This document shows positions 21,165 through 32,896 of a DNA stretch of 64,000 bases, piece after piece (the stretch's first letter is position 1; every line of letters begins with the position of its first letter). The stretch is taken from NCBI RefSeq assembly GCF_019320115.1, contig NC_089584.1, positions 74,772,791 through 74,836,790 on the forward strand, written 5' to 3'. The notes under the pieces were generated by a model that ran no database searches, had not been told where the DNA came from, and worked only from the letters and a program-made list of their open reading frames with translations. Made by a program: the position numbers and the translations under genes. Source of the DNA: Miscanthus floridulus (Eukaryota; Streptophyta; Magnoliopsida; Poales; Poaceae).

Positions 21165-21737
21165 CATCGAAACAGGCCGTTCTTGGATGCGTTGGAAAGG
21201 GGACGACGATGCCGTCGTTTTGGATCTGGTCCCAGCTCCAGAAGGTCCATGGATCATTCTGTGTGACCACGGCAAGGTGCTGCGTCACCTATTTGGGCCA
21301 ACTTGGCCATGTATCGTGTCGGGCCTTAAGCCCAAGTTGTCGGCGCCCAACCCCTGGCCGTCCCCAACCCTAGGTCGAGTCTTAGACTATAAACACAGCC
21401 GCCGCCACTGCTACACAATTAGGTTTTGTTTAGAGTTTAGTTTTCCCTCGAGAAACTGAATCGTTCATTGTAACTGTGGTGACAAATCCTTTTACAGTGA
21501 TCCAGGGCCCCCGTTCTTGATCTCCTCCACTGTGTCGATTAGTCCTTTGGAACCGAGTTCTTGAACCCTCTATTGATATTCGCGTCATTCATATTTGCAA
21601 TTTCAGATTGCGTGTTTTACCTTCTTGCTTGTGCTCTTTGATTCGCTTGTAGGAAAAGCCTTCTTGGCGAGGTCAATCAAGTTGTGCTTGGTTGATAACC
21701 AACAGAGCGGTGGTGTAACGGTTGCAGGGTTCGAATC
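21165..21737 (+). other. Non-coding tail of the gag-protease remnant, LTR-like
   Basis: GC-rich then T-rich sequence without a gene. The stretch TAGACTATAAACACAG (about 21385-21400) followed by a long leader resembles an LTR promoter. The end, near 21737, passes without a clear TG..CA boundary into gag of element C, so a deletion or recombination junction is likely here. Confidence 0.4.
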
Positions 21738-22130
21738 GTGTCTGATTTGAAGCCGGATCACCAACGTCGAGATCTCCACAAATCGAACTTACCGGCTACC
21801 TCTCGGAAGATTAGGCCTGTACTCATCACAGACAACACCATGGCAATGGCTGATAAATCAAGAAAGTTTTCCAAACCTAGAGGGTATGACGACATTGAAA
21901 ATATGCATCGCATTTTGCATCCTAAAGGAAATCACACCACTAGAAACTGCTACACATTCAATGAGTGATACACGAGAAAGGATAATAAGGTAAACACTAA
22001 GGAAGACAATCAGAAAAAAGATGAAGACAACCATGAAGGAAAGGGATTCCAAAAATCTAGGGGGGACAATAGCAGTAATCTTCGCTGGAGCTCCAGATTC
22101 CAGAAGTAAGCATCAAGAAAAGCTAGCTCT
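21738..22130 (+). pseudogene. gag C-terminal part of element C
   Basis: The frame contains FEDIENM-like YDDIENMHRILHPKGNHTTRNC, a degenerate zinc knuckle of the Tat gag (His-x3-Asn-His spacing, one Cys in view), followed by YTFNE and a stop. A Lys/Asp-rich tail follows. The N-terminal capsid domain is absent because the element is truncated here. Confidence 0.6.
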
Positions 22131-22231
22131 ATGAACCATCATGGCAGCAGAACTGGCTACTCCAAGATATCTCAATTGGTCATAGTATCCAATCCAATTT
22201 TTAAGAGAAGAACAATGGACTAGCGTAGGGA

Positions 22232-25200
22232 GCGCAGGCCATTACCCACTGGTTCTAGATCCAACTATCGCTGGCATGACTGTCACTAAAGTACTAATCG
22301 ATGGGGGAGCCGGACTAAACATTATCTTTTCAGAGACGCTAAGGAAGATGGGACTATGACTTAATGGGATGATTACACCAACAAGAACCCCTTTTATGGA
22401 ATAGTACCCAGCAAGGCAGCTATGCCACTTGGATAAATCACTCTACCGGTTACTTTTGGCACTCCCTCAAACTACCGAACAGAGTTCATCAAGTTTGAAG
22501 TTGCAGACTTTGATTCATCATATCATGCAATCCTCGAGCACCCAGCACTAGCAAAATTCATGGCAATACCACATTACCCATACCTATTGCTTAAGATGCT
22601 AGGGCCTAATGGTGTCCTTTCCCTTTGAAGTGATTTGAAGCGTGCTTTTGACTGCGATGTTCAGGCAATTCAAATTACAGCCAAGGCACAAGCCATCAAT
22701 GGTAGAAAAGAAATAGCCACTATTGCTGTAGAAATGAGCCCAGAAGAACTAAAGATATTGGCTAAAAAGCCCAGCATCCTCGCACCACCAAAAGAAGCCG
22801 ACGTCAAGCAAATCGACCTATGCACCGGTGATCCCTCCAAAATAGCAACCATCAGCGCTCGCCTCTCGGCAAAATAGGAACTCACGCTCACCAACTTTCT
22901 TCGGGACAACAAAGATATCTTCGCTTGGAAGCCGGCCGATATGCCAGGTGTTCAAGGAGAGTTGGCTGAGCACAGAATCGATGTCAATGAAGGATCAAAG
23001 CCTGTGAAGCAATGGCTACGATGATTCTCACCCGACAAGAAGGCAGCAATCAAAAAGGAAATCACAAAGTTAATGGCAGCCGAATTCATCAGAGAAATCC
23101 TTCATCCAGATTGGCTGGCAAACCCAGTTCTAGTACAAAAAAAGAACACGGAAGAGTGGCGCATGTGCGTAGACTATACAGATCTCAACAAACATTACTC
23201 AAAAGATCCATTCAGGCTACCACGCATTGACCAGATAGTTGATTCGACAGCAGGATCTGCCCTATTATCCTTTCTTGATTGCTATTCAGGATGTCACCAG
23301 ATTACATTAAAAGAACAAGACCAGAGCAAGACATCTTTCATCACTCCGTTCGACGTCTACTGCTACAAGACCATGTCATTTGTACTCAAGAATGCTGGTG
23401 CCACATACCAAAGAGCTATCCAAATATGCCTTGGTGATCAGATTGGCGAAAACGTAGAAGCATATGTGGATGACGTAGTAGTAAAAACAAAGAACCCGGA
23501 CACACTAATTGAAGACTTAAGGCAAACCTTTGAAAACCTGAAGAGGTGGAGGTGGAAATTGAACCCAAGCAAGTGTGTATTCAAAGTTCCTTCAGGACAA
23601 CTACTAGGTTTCTTGGTCAGTCATCGTGGAATCGAAGCCAGCGCCAAGCAAATTTGAGCCATAACAGAGATGGGCCCTCCTCAAAGTGTCAAGGATGTGC
23701 AGAAACTTACAGGCTGCATGGCGGCCCTCAATCGCTTCATATCAAGACTCGGCAAAAAAGGGTTACCTTTCTTTAAACTACTAAAGAAGACAGACAAGTT
23801 TGAATGGATAGAAGAAGCCAACAAAGCTTTCAAAAGACTCAAGACGTACCTCATAACCTCACCCATTCTCACACCTCCAAAGAAATACGAAGACATTCTG
23901 ATGTACATTACGGCAACTTCTATTGTGATCAGCACAGCGATAGCCGTAGAAAGAGAAGAAGAAGGGCGCGTATATAAAGTACAACAACCCGTATACTACA
24001 TCAGCGAGGTACTGTCAGAATCAAAAATCCGGTACTAGCATGTGCAAAAACTACTCTATGCCCTCCTGATCACTTCACGCAAGCTTCGCCACTGTTTTGA
24101 AAGCCACATGATTACCGTGGTGACAGATTTCCCACTCGGAGACATCCTACACAATAAAGATGCAATAGGGCGCATATCTAAGTGGGTAGTTGAACTTGGT
24201 GCTCTGAATATTGATTTCACCCCATGGAAGACAGTCAAATCTCAAGCCCTTGCCAATTTTATGGCCGAGTGGACAAAGATTCAACAACCCATGCCAAATA
24301 CCATCCTTCACCATTAGAAGATGTACTTTGATGGATCACTCAAGCTAGGTGGAGCCGGTGTAGGCATTCTCTTCATTTCTCCAGACGGAAAACAACTCAA
24401 GTATGTCCTTCAGATACTATGGCAAGCCACAAACAACGAAGTAGAATATGAAGCCCTCATCCATGGGCTCCGAGTAGCAATTACCCTTGGAATCAAGCGA
24501 TTACTCATATATGGTGATTCGGCAGTAGTCATCAACCAAGTCAACAAAGATTGGGACTGCACCAAAGAAAATATGGGTGCTTACTACGCTAAAATACAAA
24601 AACTCAAAAAACATTTTCAAGGATTGGAAATTCTACATGTTCTGCGTGATTCTAATATTGCAGCAGATGTCCTCGCCATGCTTGGATCGGATAGGGCAAA
24701 GGTCCCACCCAACGTATTCATAGAGGAGTTATCAGCTCCCTCTATCAAACAACCCAGTGAGATAACCCCTGAACTCCTAGCAAAAGGCACCTAGATTTTG
24801 GTAATCACCACCTCATGGACCTAGGTTTTCATCGATTATATCAAAGAGAATAAGTTGCCAGCAGATAAAGCAGAAGCTACCCGAGTTGTTCGCAGAAGCA
24901 AGAACTACGTCCTAGTAGGGGACAAGCTATATAGAAGAGCCACATCATCAGGAGTACTCCTAAAATGTGTCTCATTTGAAGAAGGCAAAGAGATCTTAGT
25001 TGAAATACACTCAGGATGTTGTGGGAATCATGCCGCTTCAAGAACACTAGTCGGCAAAGCATTCCGCACTGGATTCTACTGGCCAACCACTTTGAAAGAC
25101 GCAGAAGAACTCATCAGAAAATGCAAAGGTTGTCAAATGTTCGCAAGACAAGCTCATGTACTAGCTCACAATCTCATCTGCATCCCTCCTACTTGGCCTT

Positions 25201-26044
25201 TCTCCTACTGGGGGCTGGATCAAGTAGGACCTCTCAAGAAAGCAAAAGGCGGTTTCGAGTACATCTTCGTAGCAAGTTCACCAAGTGGATTGAATACAAA
25301 CCACTCGCAAAATACAGCGCAACCAAAGCAGCCGAGTTCATCCAAGACATTATGCACTGCTTCAGCATGCCCAATCGAATCATAAAAGATTTGGGTTCTC
25401 CCTTTATAGCTACAGAATTCCAAAGTTGGGCACAGGATTGCGGTTTTGGCATAGATTACACATCAGTCACACATCCAGAAGCCAACGGATAGGTGGAAAG
25501 GGCTAATGGACTTATACTAGCTGGATTAAAACCAAGATTATACGAAGAACTAGTGGACTATGGATCCAAATGGATTGAAGAATTGTCCAAAGTAGTATGG
25601 GGGCTATGGAGTCATATAAGCAGAGCCACCGGATACTCACCTTTCTTCCTAGTTTATGGATCAGAAGCAGTACTACCGGCCGACTTAATCTAGACGTCAC
25701 CAATGATAGAACAATACGACGAAGGAGAAGCAGAACACACCCAGAGATGAGAACTCGACAGTACGGAAGAAATTAGAGTAAATACTACCCTTCAATCAGC
25801 CAGATACCTCCAATGTTTAAGATGCCACTACAACAAGAATACCCAACCTCGATCGCTCCAAATCGGAGATCTAGTACTAAGAAGAATACAAAAAACTGAT
25901 GGATGCCATAAACTACTCAGTCCATGGGAAGGTCCTTTCATTGTCACAAAAGTCACCGGACCAGGCATGTACAAGTTGTAAATGAAGATGGAAAAGAAGT
26001 CAACAATACATGGCACATCAGCCAACTAAGAAGATTCTACGTGT
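22232..26044 (+). pseudogene. pol of element C: protease, reverse transcriptase, RNase H, integrase
   Basis: Protease: VLIDGGAGLNIIF, catalytic Asp at 22300-22302. RT: KNTEEWRMCVDYTDLNK (near 23140), then YVDD at 23463-23474. RNase H: two blocks, including MYFDGSLKLGGAG (24321) and YGDSAVVINQV (24510). Integrase: zinc-site CKGCQMFARQ (near 25120), GLDQVGPLKK, then a small deletion near 25270 that shifts the frame and removes two codons before KFTKWIE, then THPEANG and VERANG separated by a TAG where Gln is expected, and RATGYSPFFLVYGSEA. At least ten in-frame stops are present; CGA-to-TGA and CAG-to-TAG changes explain several. Inactive. Confidence 0.87.
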
Positions 26045-26250
26045 GAAAAACAAATCAAGAAAGAATACACGTACAAGCCACAAGAGATCAACGTTCATGA
26101 TCAATAAAGATGGTGTTCTGCGACAATACGTGTATTACTATGGATTTCCCCCAGTTGTTTTCAATAACCATGTAAACGATCATGATCAATAAAGATGGTT
26201 CTCCTCGACAACAGATATCTTATTATGAATCTTCCTGAGTTGTTTTCACT
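26045..26250 (+). repeat. 85-bp duplicated segment after pol of element C
   Basis: 'CATGATCAATAAAGATGGT' occurs at 26096 and again at 26181, with similar sequence after each copy (GACAATACG/GACAACAG, then ...AGTTGTTTTCA). There is no gene. The unit leads into the two larger tandem arrays. Confidence 0.6.
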
Positions 26251-26885
26251 AAGAATACCGACTGAGAGCAAAAGAGCTGAAAAGATGCTTGAACCCGCCG
26301 ATGAGGGTAGCTAATAAGCTAACACCCGATCCAAAAAGCAAAATGGCTAAAATCATGCCTAAGCATACCGACTGAGAGCAAAAGATCTGAAAAGATGCTT
26401 GAGCCCGCCGATGAGGGTAGCTAATAAGCTAACACCCGATCCAAAGAGCAAAATGGCTAAAATCATGCCTGAGCGTACCGGCTGAGAGCAAAAGAGCTGA
26501 AAAGATGCTTGAGCCCGCCGATGAGGGTAGCTAATAAGCTGACACCCGATCTAAAAAGCAAAATGTCTGAAATCATGCCTGAGCATACCGGCTGAGAGCA
26601 AAAGAGCTGAAAAGATGCTTGAGCCCGTTGATGAGGGTAGCTAATAAGCTAACACCCGATCCAAAAAGCAAAATGGCTGAAATCACGCCTGGGCATACCG
26701 GTTGAGAGCAAAAGAGCTGAAAAGATGCTTGAGCCCACCGATGAGGGTAGCTAATAAGCTGATACCTGATCCAAAAAGCAAAATGGCTGAAATCATGCCT
26801 GAGCATACCGGCTGAGAGCAAAAGAACTCAAAAGATGCTTGAGCCCGCCGATGAGGGTAGCTAATAAGCTAACACCTGAACCAAT
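26251..26885 (+). repeat. 110-bp tandem array, about 5.8 copies
   Basis: Copies start 'CATACCG(A/G)CTGAGAGC' at about 26251, 26361, 26471, 26581, 26691 and 26801, giving an exact 110-bp period. Copies differ by a few substitutions. Since 110 is not a multiple of 3, no frame is kept through the array. It lies between integrase and the antisense ORF. Confidence 0.92.
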
Positions 26886-26913
26886 CCTAAAACGTTTCTA
26901 CAACTAGAACAAA

Positions 26914-27345
26914 GCCAGACAAGCACTCGACGAGTCAAGAAAGTTTGTCAAGACAATGATCTACAAATACCGAGTTGTTTACACAGCGCATATGAAAGCC
27001 AGACAAGCACTCGACAAATCAAGAAAGTTTGTCAAGACAATGATCTACAAATACCGAGTTGTTTACACGGCGCATATGAAAACCAGACAAGCACTCAACA
27101 AATCAAGAAAGTTTGTCAAGACAATGATCTATAAATACTGAGTTGTTTACACATCGCATATGAAAGCCAGACAAGCACTTGACAAATCAAGAAAGTTTGT
27201 TAAGACAACAATCTACTAAAACTAATTTGCTTACATGGCGCATATGGTAGCCAGACAAGCACTCGACAAATCAAGAAAATTTGTCAAGACAATGATCTAC
27301 AAATACTGAGTTGTTTACACAGCGTGGTCAAAAGCATGACAAACA
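26914..27345 (+). repeat. 84-bp tandem array, about 5 copies
   Basis: Copies start 'GCCAGACAAGCACT' at 26914, 26998, 27082, 27166 and 27250, with a decayed sixth start at 27334. The period is exactly 84 bp (28 codons), so a plus-strand frame stays open through part of it, repeating a Lys/Tyr-rich unit. There is no sign that it is translated. Confidence 0.92.
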
Positions 27346-27464
27346 CTTGACTAAATCAAAGACATCCAGGCAAAGAAGACATCAACAAAAAATAAAGGAT
27401 TTTCATTCAAAAAAGAAGTATAATATCCTTATTACAGAGGCTGGAGTACTAAAGTCAAAATACA

Positions 27465-30400
27465 TCAAGCATCGTCATCAGGAGAAGAAACATCAATATC
27501 AAGATTGTCTACAATCCTCCTAGCCAAATCTTTGACCTTAGGCTCCATCTTTTCAACAGCATCAAGATATTCTTGACTCTTGGCTTCCTCTGCAATCTTG
27601 GATAGAGGCATCTCCGAAGCAAGAACCCAGACCTGAGCAAGAACATTTCTAGTACATGGTTGGGCACATCTCTTCATGAACTCCTAGAAATGGGTCAGAA
27701 CCTGGGGAATAAACTGAGCCCAAGATTGACCATCATTCGATGGAGTCCGAAGAAGATCGGCTACTGATCGAAATGATTTCCACAAAGCATTCTAGTTCTC
27801 AGTAGCCATCGCCAACTTACCAGTCAAGGCTTCAACTATTTTTTGGGCCTACACAAGATCTCTGTCAGCTCCACGCCTAATAACTTGGCAAGCATAAGTT
27901 CTTCTTCAGCACGAGTAATTACCTCTTCAGCCCTGTTGTGACTATTGCGAGCAAGTGTCTTCATTTCTTCAATATCCTCTGAGAGCTTCTGCTTTTCAAC
28001 TCGGAGAGCTAAACCAGGCACCAAAAACAAGTCAGCAGAAAGGGAAATTTGAATACAAGAGGAAACAAAAAGAACCCGCAATACCATTGCACTCATTCTT
28101 CAAGGCCTCCACAGCTGCATCCCTTTGTTTTCCTACCTCAACCACCTAGGCACGGAGAGCTTTCTCCTCCTTTTGGTGCGTTTGACGCTTGGTCTCCATC
28201 TCGGCCCAATAGAGATCAAGCTCTATTTTTAGGGCACTAACCTCAGAAGACAACTTTTCTCGGCTTTAGACAAGAAAAAGAAGTCGGTATGGTCCCGAGA
28301 AAAAGACTGAGCTAAAAACAGAAAGAGAAAAACAAGACATAAGAACAGAAGAATAGAAGAACGATGAACATCCAAAGAAAGGACTTTAGAAAAGACTTAC
28401 CTAGAGTTTTTCACCAAAAGAAGTCACGAGGGTCCCCCAGGCAGTGGTCAGCTCTGACAACCGATGAGTGGCATCGAATTGTTGCACCACATCATCATCC
28501 AGACACTGAACACCACTAGGAAGAGGAGTAGAGGGAGAAGCCGGCTGAGGCAAAGAAGACAAGACCAGAGTTGTACCCTAGGAAGCCCCGGCTACCTCCC
28601 AAGATGGCTCCACCACCACAGCCATGGTCACCTCCGGAGTAAGCAAATCAGGATCACCGGAGAAACCTGTCACCCTCAAAGCAACCTCGTCGACCGCACA
28701 TTCCGAGTCCAGAGACTCAGAACATAGAGGTGCACCAGAAGACTAAAAAGAAGTTGACTGAGGGTTGAGGGAAGGCAAAGGCCTACAAAATGATAAAGAA
28801 AATCGACGATAAGAATATGAATCAGAGAAGAGGAAAAACAAAAGCAGAGAAACATAACCAGGATTCACTCACTTAGCTATTTTCTTCTTCATGAAACCCC
28901 CAAGACCAATAGAAGACCTTAGAGGGGGGACTATGGCAGCAAAAATATCACCACCACCTTGCAATTGGAGTGGCGTGGTCGGTACCAGAGCTCCAGAAGA
29001 ACTCGAGGTCGACGACCGCTTACTACAAGAGAACAAGGTCAAAGTCAGAACAGAAAGAAGTGTTCAACAGCAGAAAAATAGGAAAACAACTCACCAACGC
29101 ATAACAAGGGATGCATCATCATCCTCCTCTTCCTCACTCTCAAGCATGGCAGCCACAGCGCCATCTGTAAAAGAAGAAAAGTACTTGGTTAAGAGGCAAA
29201 AGCAAACAATAAAAAGACAAAACATATCAATATGCTCACCTAGGAGCACGCTACCTATAACTTGAGTACCTAGACGAGTACTCAATTGATGAGACTTCTT
29301 GGCGACAGACAAACCGAAAGAACAATCTACTCGCCCCCTTTTTTCGACACTGCGGGGAGCTCGAGGAACTGGACGAGGAACATACTCTACATATGTGTCA
29401 AGAATTGCGGAAGAAACACTAGGAAACATCGTAGTGGTTTGAAACTTACTAGTTAAAGATGCCCTAGCAAGATTCTCCCCAAGCTCCACAATGGCGGGGT
29501 AGTCGTTAAGGGGGATCGGGTCAACAAAATTACGCCCAACTCCTATAAAAGAGTAAAACAACCAAATGAGAACTATTAAGCAAAAAGTGGAGATAGCAAA
29601 GGAAATACAAAAAGTACCAGCATAAGGAAAAACAACTCATAGCAGGAGGTGGGTTGTTAGCACAGTACTCAGGGATAGTTTGCGGGACGACACTCACTCC
29701 CTTCAACATCTTTTGAAGGCGCTCGAGCACCTCCTCACCAGTCAACTCAAGGGCAGGGACCATACAAGAAGGGTCCTCCACTCCAGAGTATTCAAAACTG
29801 TAGTTTTCTCGCTCCTTCAGAGGTTGAACACGGCGATGAAGAAAACTAGAGATGATACCAAAGCCGGTCAAGCCTTACTGTTTCAGAACACATATCCTAT
29901 CCAAAAATGGCTTGATTGCCTAGAGCTCATCCACCATCATGGGATTCTTCTCCCATCGGTCGTTAACCATAGGACCAGAAGAAGAATGGACAGCAAGAGG
30001 AGGGATCATATTGGCGGCATAAAACCAGTCGGCATGCCAATCCCTCATAGAATCAACCAAATCATAATCAAAGAATCTACTCTTATGACCCTGACAAAAC
30101 TGAATCCTGCAGCCACCAAGAACATGGGCGTCATCGCTACAGGGTTGGGGCTTCAGACGGAAGAAGTAATGGAAGAGAGAAAGAGAAGGAGGAATTCCAA
30201 GAAAAGTTTCACAAAGATGAACAAAAACAAAAAGATGAAGGACAGCATTGGGAGTAAGATGGTTCAGGCTAATCCCAAAATAATTGAGAAAGCGATGAAG
30301 AAAAGCAGAGGCAGGAAGGCAATGACCAGCACGGATAAAGGAGACAAAAAGAACAATCTCACCAGAGCCTAAGGTTGGAACGCGATGCTGGCCTAGAGCT

Positions 30401-30600
30401 CTCCACTCAGCAATCTCCTTGTCCTAGATCAGGCAATCACTGACCAATTCGCGCAACTGATCCTCGGTCATAGTCGGAGCCGACCACACCTTCTGAGCAG
30501 CCCTCATGGCCATGAATTCTTGATTTTCAATCATAGAAAGTGATGCCTCCTCGTCTATAAAGGTTGCCTAGGACTTGCTCGCGGATTTCTTCCTACCCAT
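27465..30600 (-). pseudogene. Antisense, intron-containing extra ORF of element C (Transposase_28 / 'gypsy-type' family)
   Basis: The ATG is at 30600 on the minus strand, MGRKKSASKS. The first exon (30600 to about 29637) has RAGHCLPASAFLHRFLNYFG, LNHLTPNAVLHLFVFVHLCE and GLTGFGIISSFLHRRVQPLK, which resembles the plant 'putative gypsy type transposon' domain (PF04195). Introns with GT-AG ends are visible at 29543-29636, 29165-29239 and 29023-29094; removing them joins four exons in one frame. More exons probably continue to 27465, ending in an acidic VDNLDIDVSSPDDDA. Four in-frame stops in exon 1 (three TAG, one TAA) all sit where Gln is expected, so the gene is decayed but was recently open. 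The protein's role is unknown. Confidence 0.78.
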
Positions 30601-30753
30601 ATACTAGCGAAAGCAATAAGGAACTGAGAAACGACGATGGTTAGGTGGCGGCGCTCAGATGACGGCGACAATGGCGATGGCGGAGTAAGAACTAGGGTTT
30701 CAAGGCAAAAGCAGGGTAGTAAAGAAAAAGAAGAAAGAAGGCCTTTAAATAGA

Positions 30754-30761
30754 TTTTTATA
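30754..30761 (-). promoter_or_regulatory. Candidate TATA box of the antisense ORF in element C
   Basis: Minus-strand TATAAAAA lies 154 bp upstream of the antisense ATG at 30600, with TATTTAAAGG just downstream of it. The spacing suits a plant promoter, suggesting the antisense gene is transcribed on its own. Confidence 0.5.
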
Positions 30762-32484
30762 GCAATAAGAATGCGGCCCATTAGGCCTGTTTTAATATGG
30801 CATGAGAACGCAACGGTTCATTTCCCAACACAACTAACAAAGCTAAAATGACGGGCGGCACACTTCTACACAATGGTACAGTTCAACGGGCAGATTTTAG
30901 ACTTATCCATCCAGCACCAAGGCAGAGTTAACATATCGCTACAAAAAGAACTCATCAACAATGAAGCAACGAAGGGTTGCCTCACAAGGAACACAAGAAC
31001 TCGGTTCTTATAGAAAGAACTTAGAAATCTCGCAAACAACCAGGATATTAGCAGAAAAAGGAATGACAACCCAGAAGATAAGATTCTTTCCATTATAAAT
31101 GGCTTCAAAAAAATACAAGATTACACGTCTTACAAGACCCAATGAACTTGGTACTATGACGAACAAGGTAGCAAAAAGGAACCTAGACACAACTAGGCTC
31201 TAGAACGACTATGTGTTCCAAATTGCTACTCGGTAGAACAAACCACACTCGACTACACCATTTTCTTCAAAGGACGGACACAGTACATCCGAGGCAGAAG
31301 TCAGCAGCACGGTGGGACAACATGGAACAAAGAAGCCCAGTAGGCATCTATCTACCCAAGTCCGATGTGATAACGGATCAGGCATTGATCTGCATCGGAC
31401 AGTCATAGAACAAGCAAGGGGGATCTACCCAGAACTGCTGGATGAAGGAACGTATCCCACATCACAAGACTTCCTCCAACTACTGCCACGTACCTCCTAG
31501 TACAATACCACTGTGAGATTAGTCTACCTCTAATCTCTATCACAAGACTCCCTCTAGCTACGACAAGATATACAAGAACTACAAGATACGCTCGGGGGCT
31601 GCTCTAGTTCAGAAACTATCATATTCATGGCTACAAAAATTTTAGACCACGCAACAAAATGCTCGATGAATCAAAATAGCACACTAGGAGGATATTTATA
31701 GACCAAAGAAGCGGTGCACATGGACCAGGAGCACCAACGAAAATAGACATAACAAAGGGCACAGTGAAAAGACAGAATTCAATGAAAGAGGACTCAGGCA
31801 TGAAGGAACAGTACTCAAAGGGTAAGCATATTCGAAAGGATATGCCAACACTATACAACTCATGAACAAACAGCATTTACACTCAACCACTACCATACAA
31901 CCACATCTAACAATAGCAGACTACCAGAGAATATGCCAAAACTCTGCACCCAAGTTCTTTTTGGGTAAAAAAATTCAGATATACACTCAGGGGCTACGAC
32001 ATAAGAGGTTTTTCAGCTCTTTTGAACAACATAAGATTCAAGACCCTCCAGCTCCTTCTTCCAAATAGCAAGAGGCTCGGGGGCTACACTCAGTGAGTGC
32101 ACTTTTTCCTTGAAAAAGCGCATGTCACCAAGAAGACTTCTTCAAGGCAAACCTCTTCAAGGACTCATGACAAAAAGAACCCAGACTGAGCTGAGCTATA
32201 TCTAAGTTCTTTTTGATAAAGAACCCGGGTGTATGCTCGGAAGCCTTTCGACAAAGAATCAGAGCAATTTCAAGACAAGACCCTCAAGCTCTTTGTTCCA
32301 AATAGCAAGAGGCTCAGGGGCTACACCTAGATGGGAATACTTTTTTTCTTTAAAAAGCACACACAACTCGAAGATCCCAAGAAGCGCTACACGGTTTCAC
32401 TCAAGAAAACACTTGAACGATGCTTGTTCCTGCTCGGCAAGACCTGAAGGAACAAGATGAGGCTTCCAGAGCTCAACCATGAAG
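30762..32484 (+). other. Non-coding 3' region of element C with PPT-like repeats
   Basis: No credible gene. Purine-rich GCTC(G/A)GGGGCT motifs occur at about 31591, 31988, 32071 and 32311, before the true PPT at 32485-32496. Two of them share the longer phrase 'AAATAGCAAGAGGCTC' plus 'GGGGCTACAC', about 240 bp apart (32064 and 32304). Confidence 0.65.
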
Positions 32485-32496
32485 TGCTCGGGGGCT
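32485..32496 (+). promoter_or_regulatory. Polypurine tract of element C
   Basis: TGCTCGGGGGCT directly precedes the LTR start TGTCGATATG. It is the plus-strand primer site and fixes the 3' LTR boundary. Confidence 0.65.
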
Positions 32497-32896
32497 TGTC
32501 GATATGGGACCCACGGGATACCTCACAAGGAAGGGAGAAGACCTAGGCTAACTAGGATTCTTCCCATGTAATCTTAGTAGTAGTAGTTTTATTCTGTAAT
32601 CCTACCAGGAACCCTCATTGTAAACCGACTAGGACTCTAGCCTTCTAACTATATAAAGGAGGGTGGAGTTCCTAGAGGAAAAAACAAGACACAACGCAAC
32701 ACAACACTTTACAATCAATACAACGCAAAGGCTAACGCCGACTGGACGTAGGGCTACTACTCGATCACGGTCGAGGGCCTGAACTAGGATAAATCGAATG
32801 TCTCTTGCGTTTACCATCGAGTTCTGCATATGCTGAAGCCCGAACAAATTGCCTCGAGTACCCCTGTGGTAGGCTATCAGTGGTGAAACATTGACA
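32497..32896 (+). repeat. 3' LTR of element C (400 bp)
   Basis: It runs from TGTCGATATGGG to GAAACATTGACA, with a TATA box (TATATAAAG, 32650-32658). The end is fixed because element A's integrase frame (CRYQNHRVQGRAFNVGD) reads in from the right exactly to this point. No 5' partner is present. Confidence 0.82.

Larger units (their letters stand above)
21738..32896 (+). mobile_element. Tat-lineage Ty3/gypsy element C (RIRE2-like), 5' truncated
   Basis: Plus-strand order: gag C-terminus, protease, RT, RNase H, integrase (to about 26044), two tandem arrays (26251-27345), an antisense multi-exon ORF (30600-27465), a non-coding stretch with repeated PPT-like tracts, a PPT and a 400-bp 3' LTR (32497-32896). 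The DGGAGLNI protease motif, the short LTR and the antisense ORF with gypsy-type Transposase_28 character point to the Tat lineage. The 5' LTR and most of gag are missing. At its right end C interrupts the integrase of element A: A's frame continues cleanly from 32897 (predicted target duplication GTCCC, 32897-32901). Confidence 0.82.

Noticed and set aside
26251..27345. CRISPR array
   Set aside because: Repeats are 110 and 84 bp with no distinct spacers, in a plant retrotransposon.
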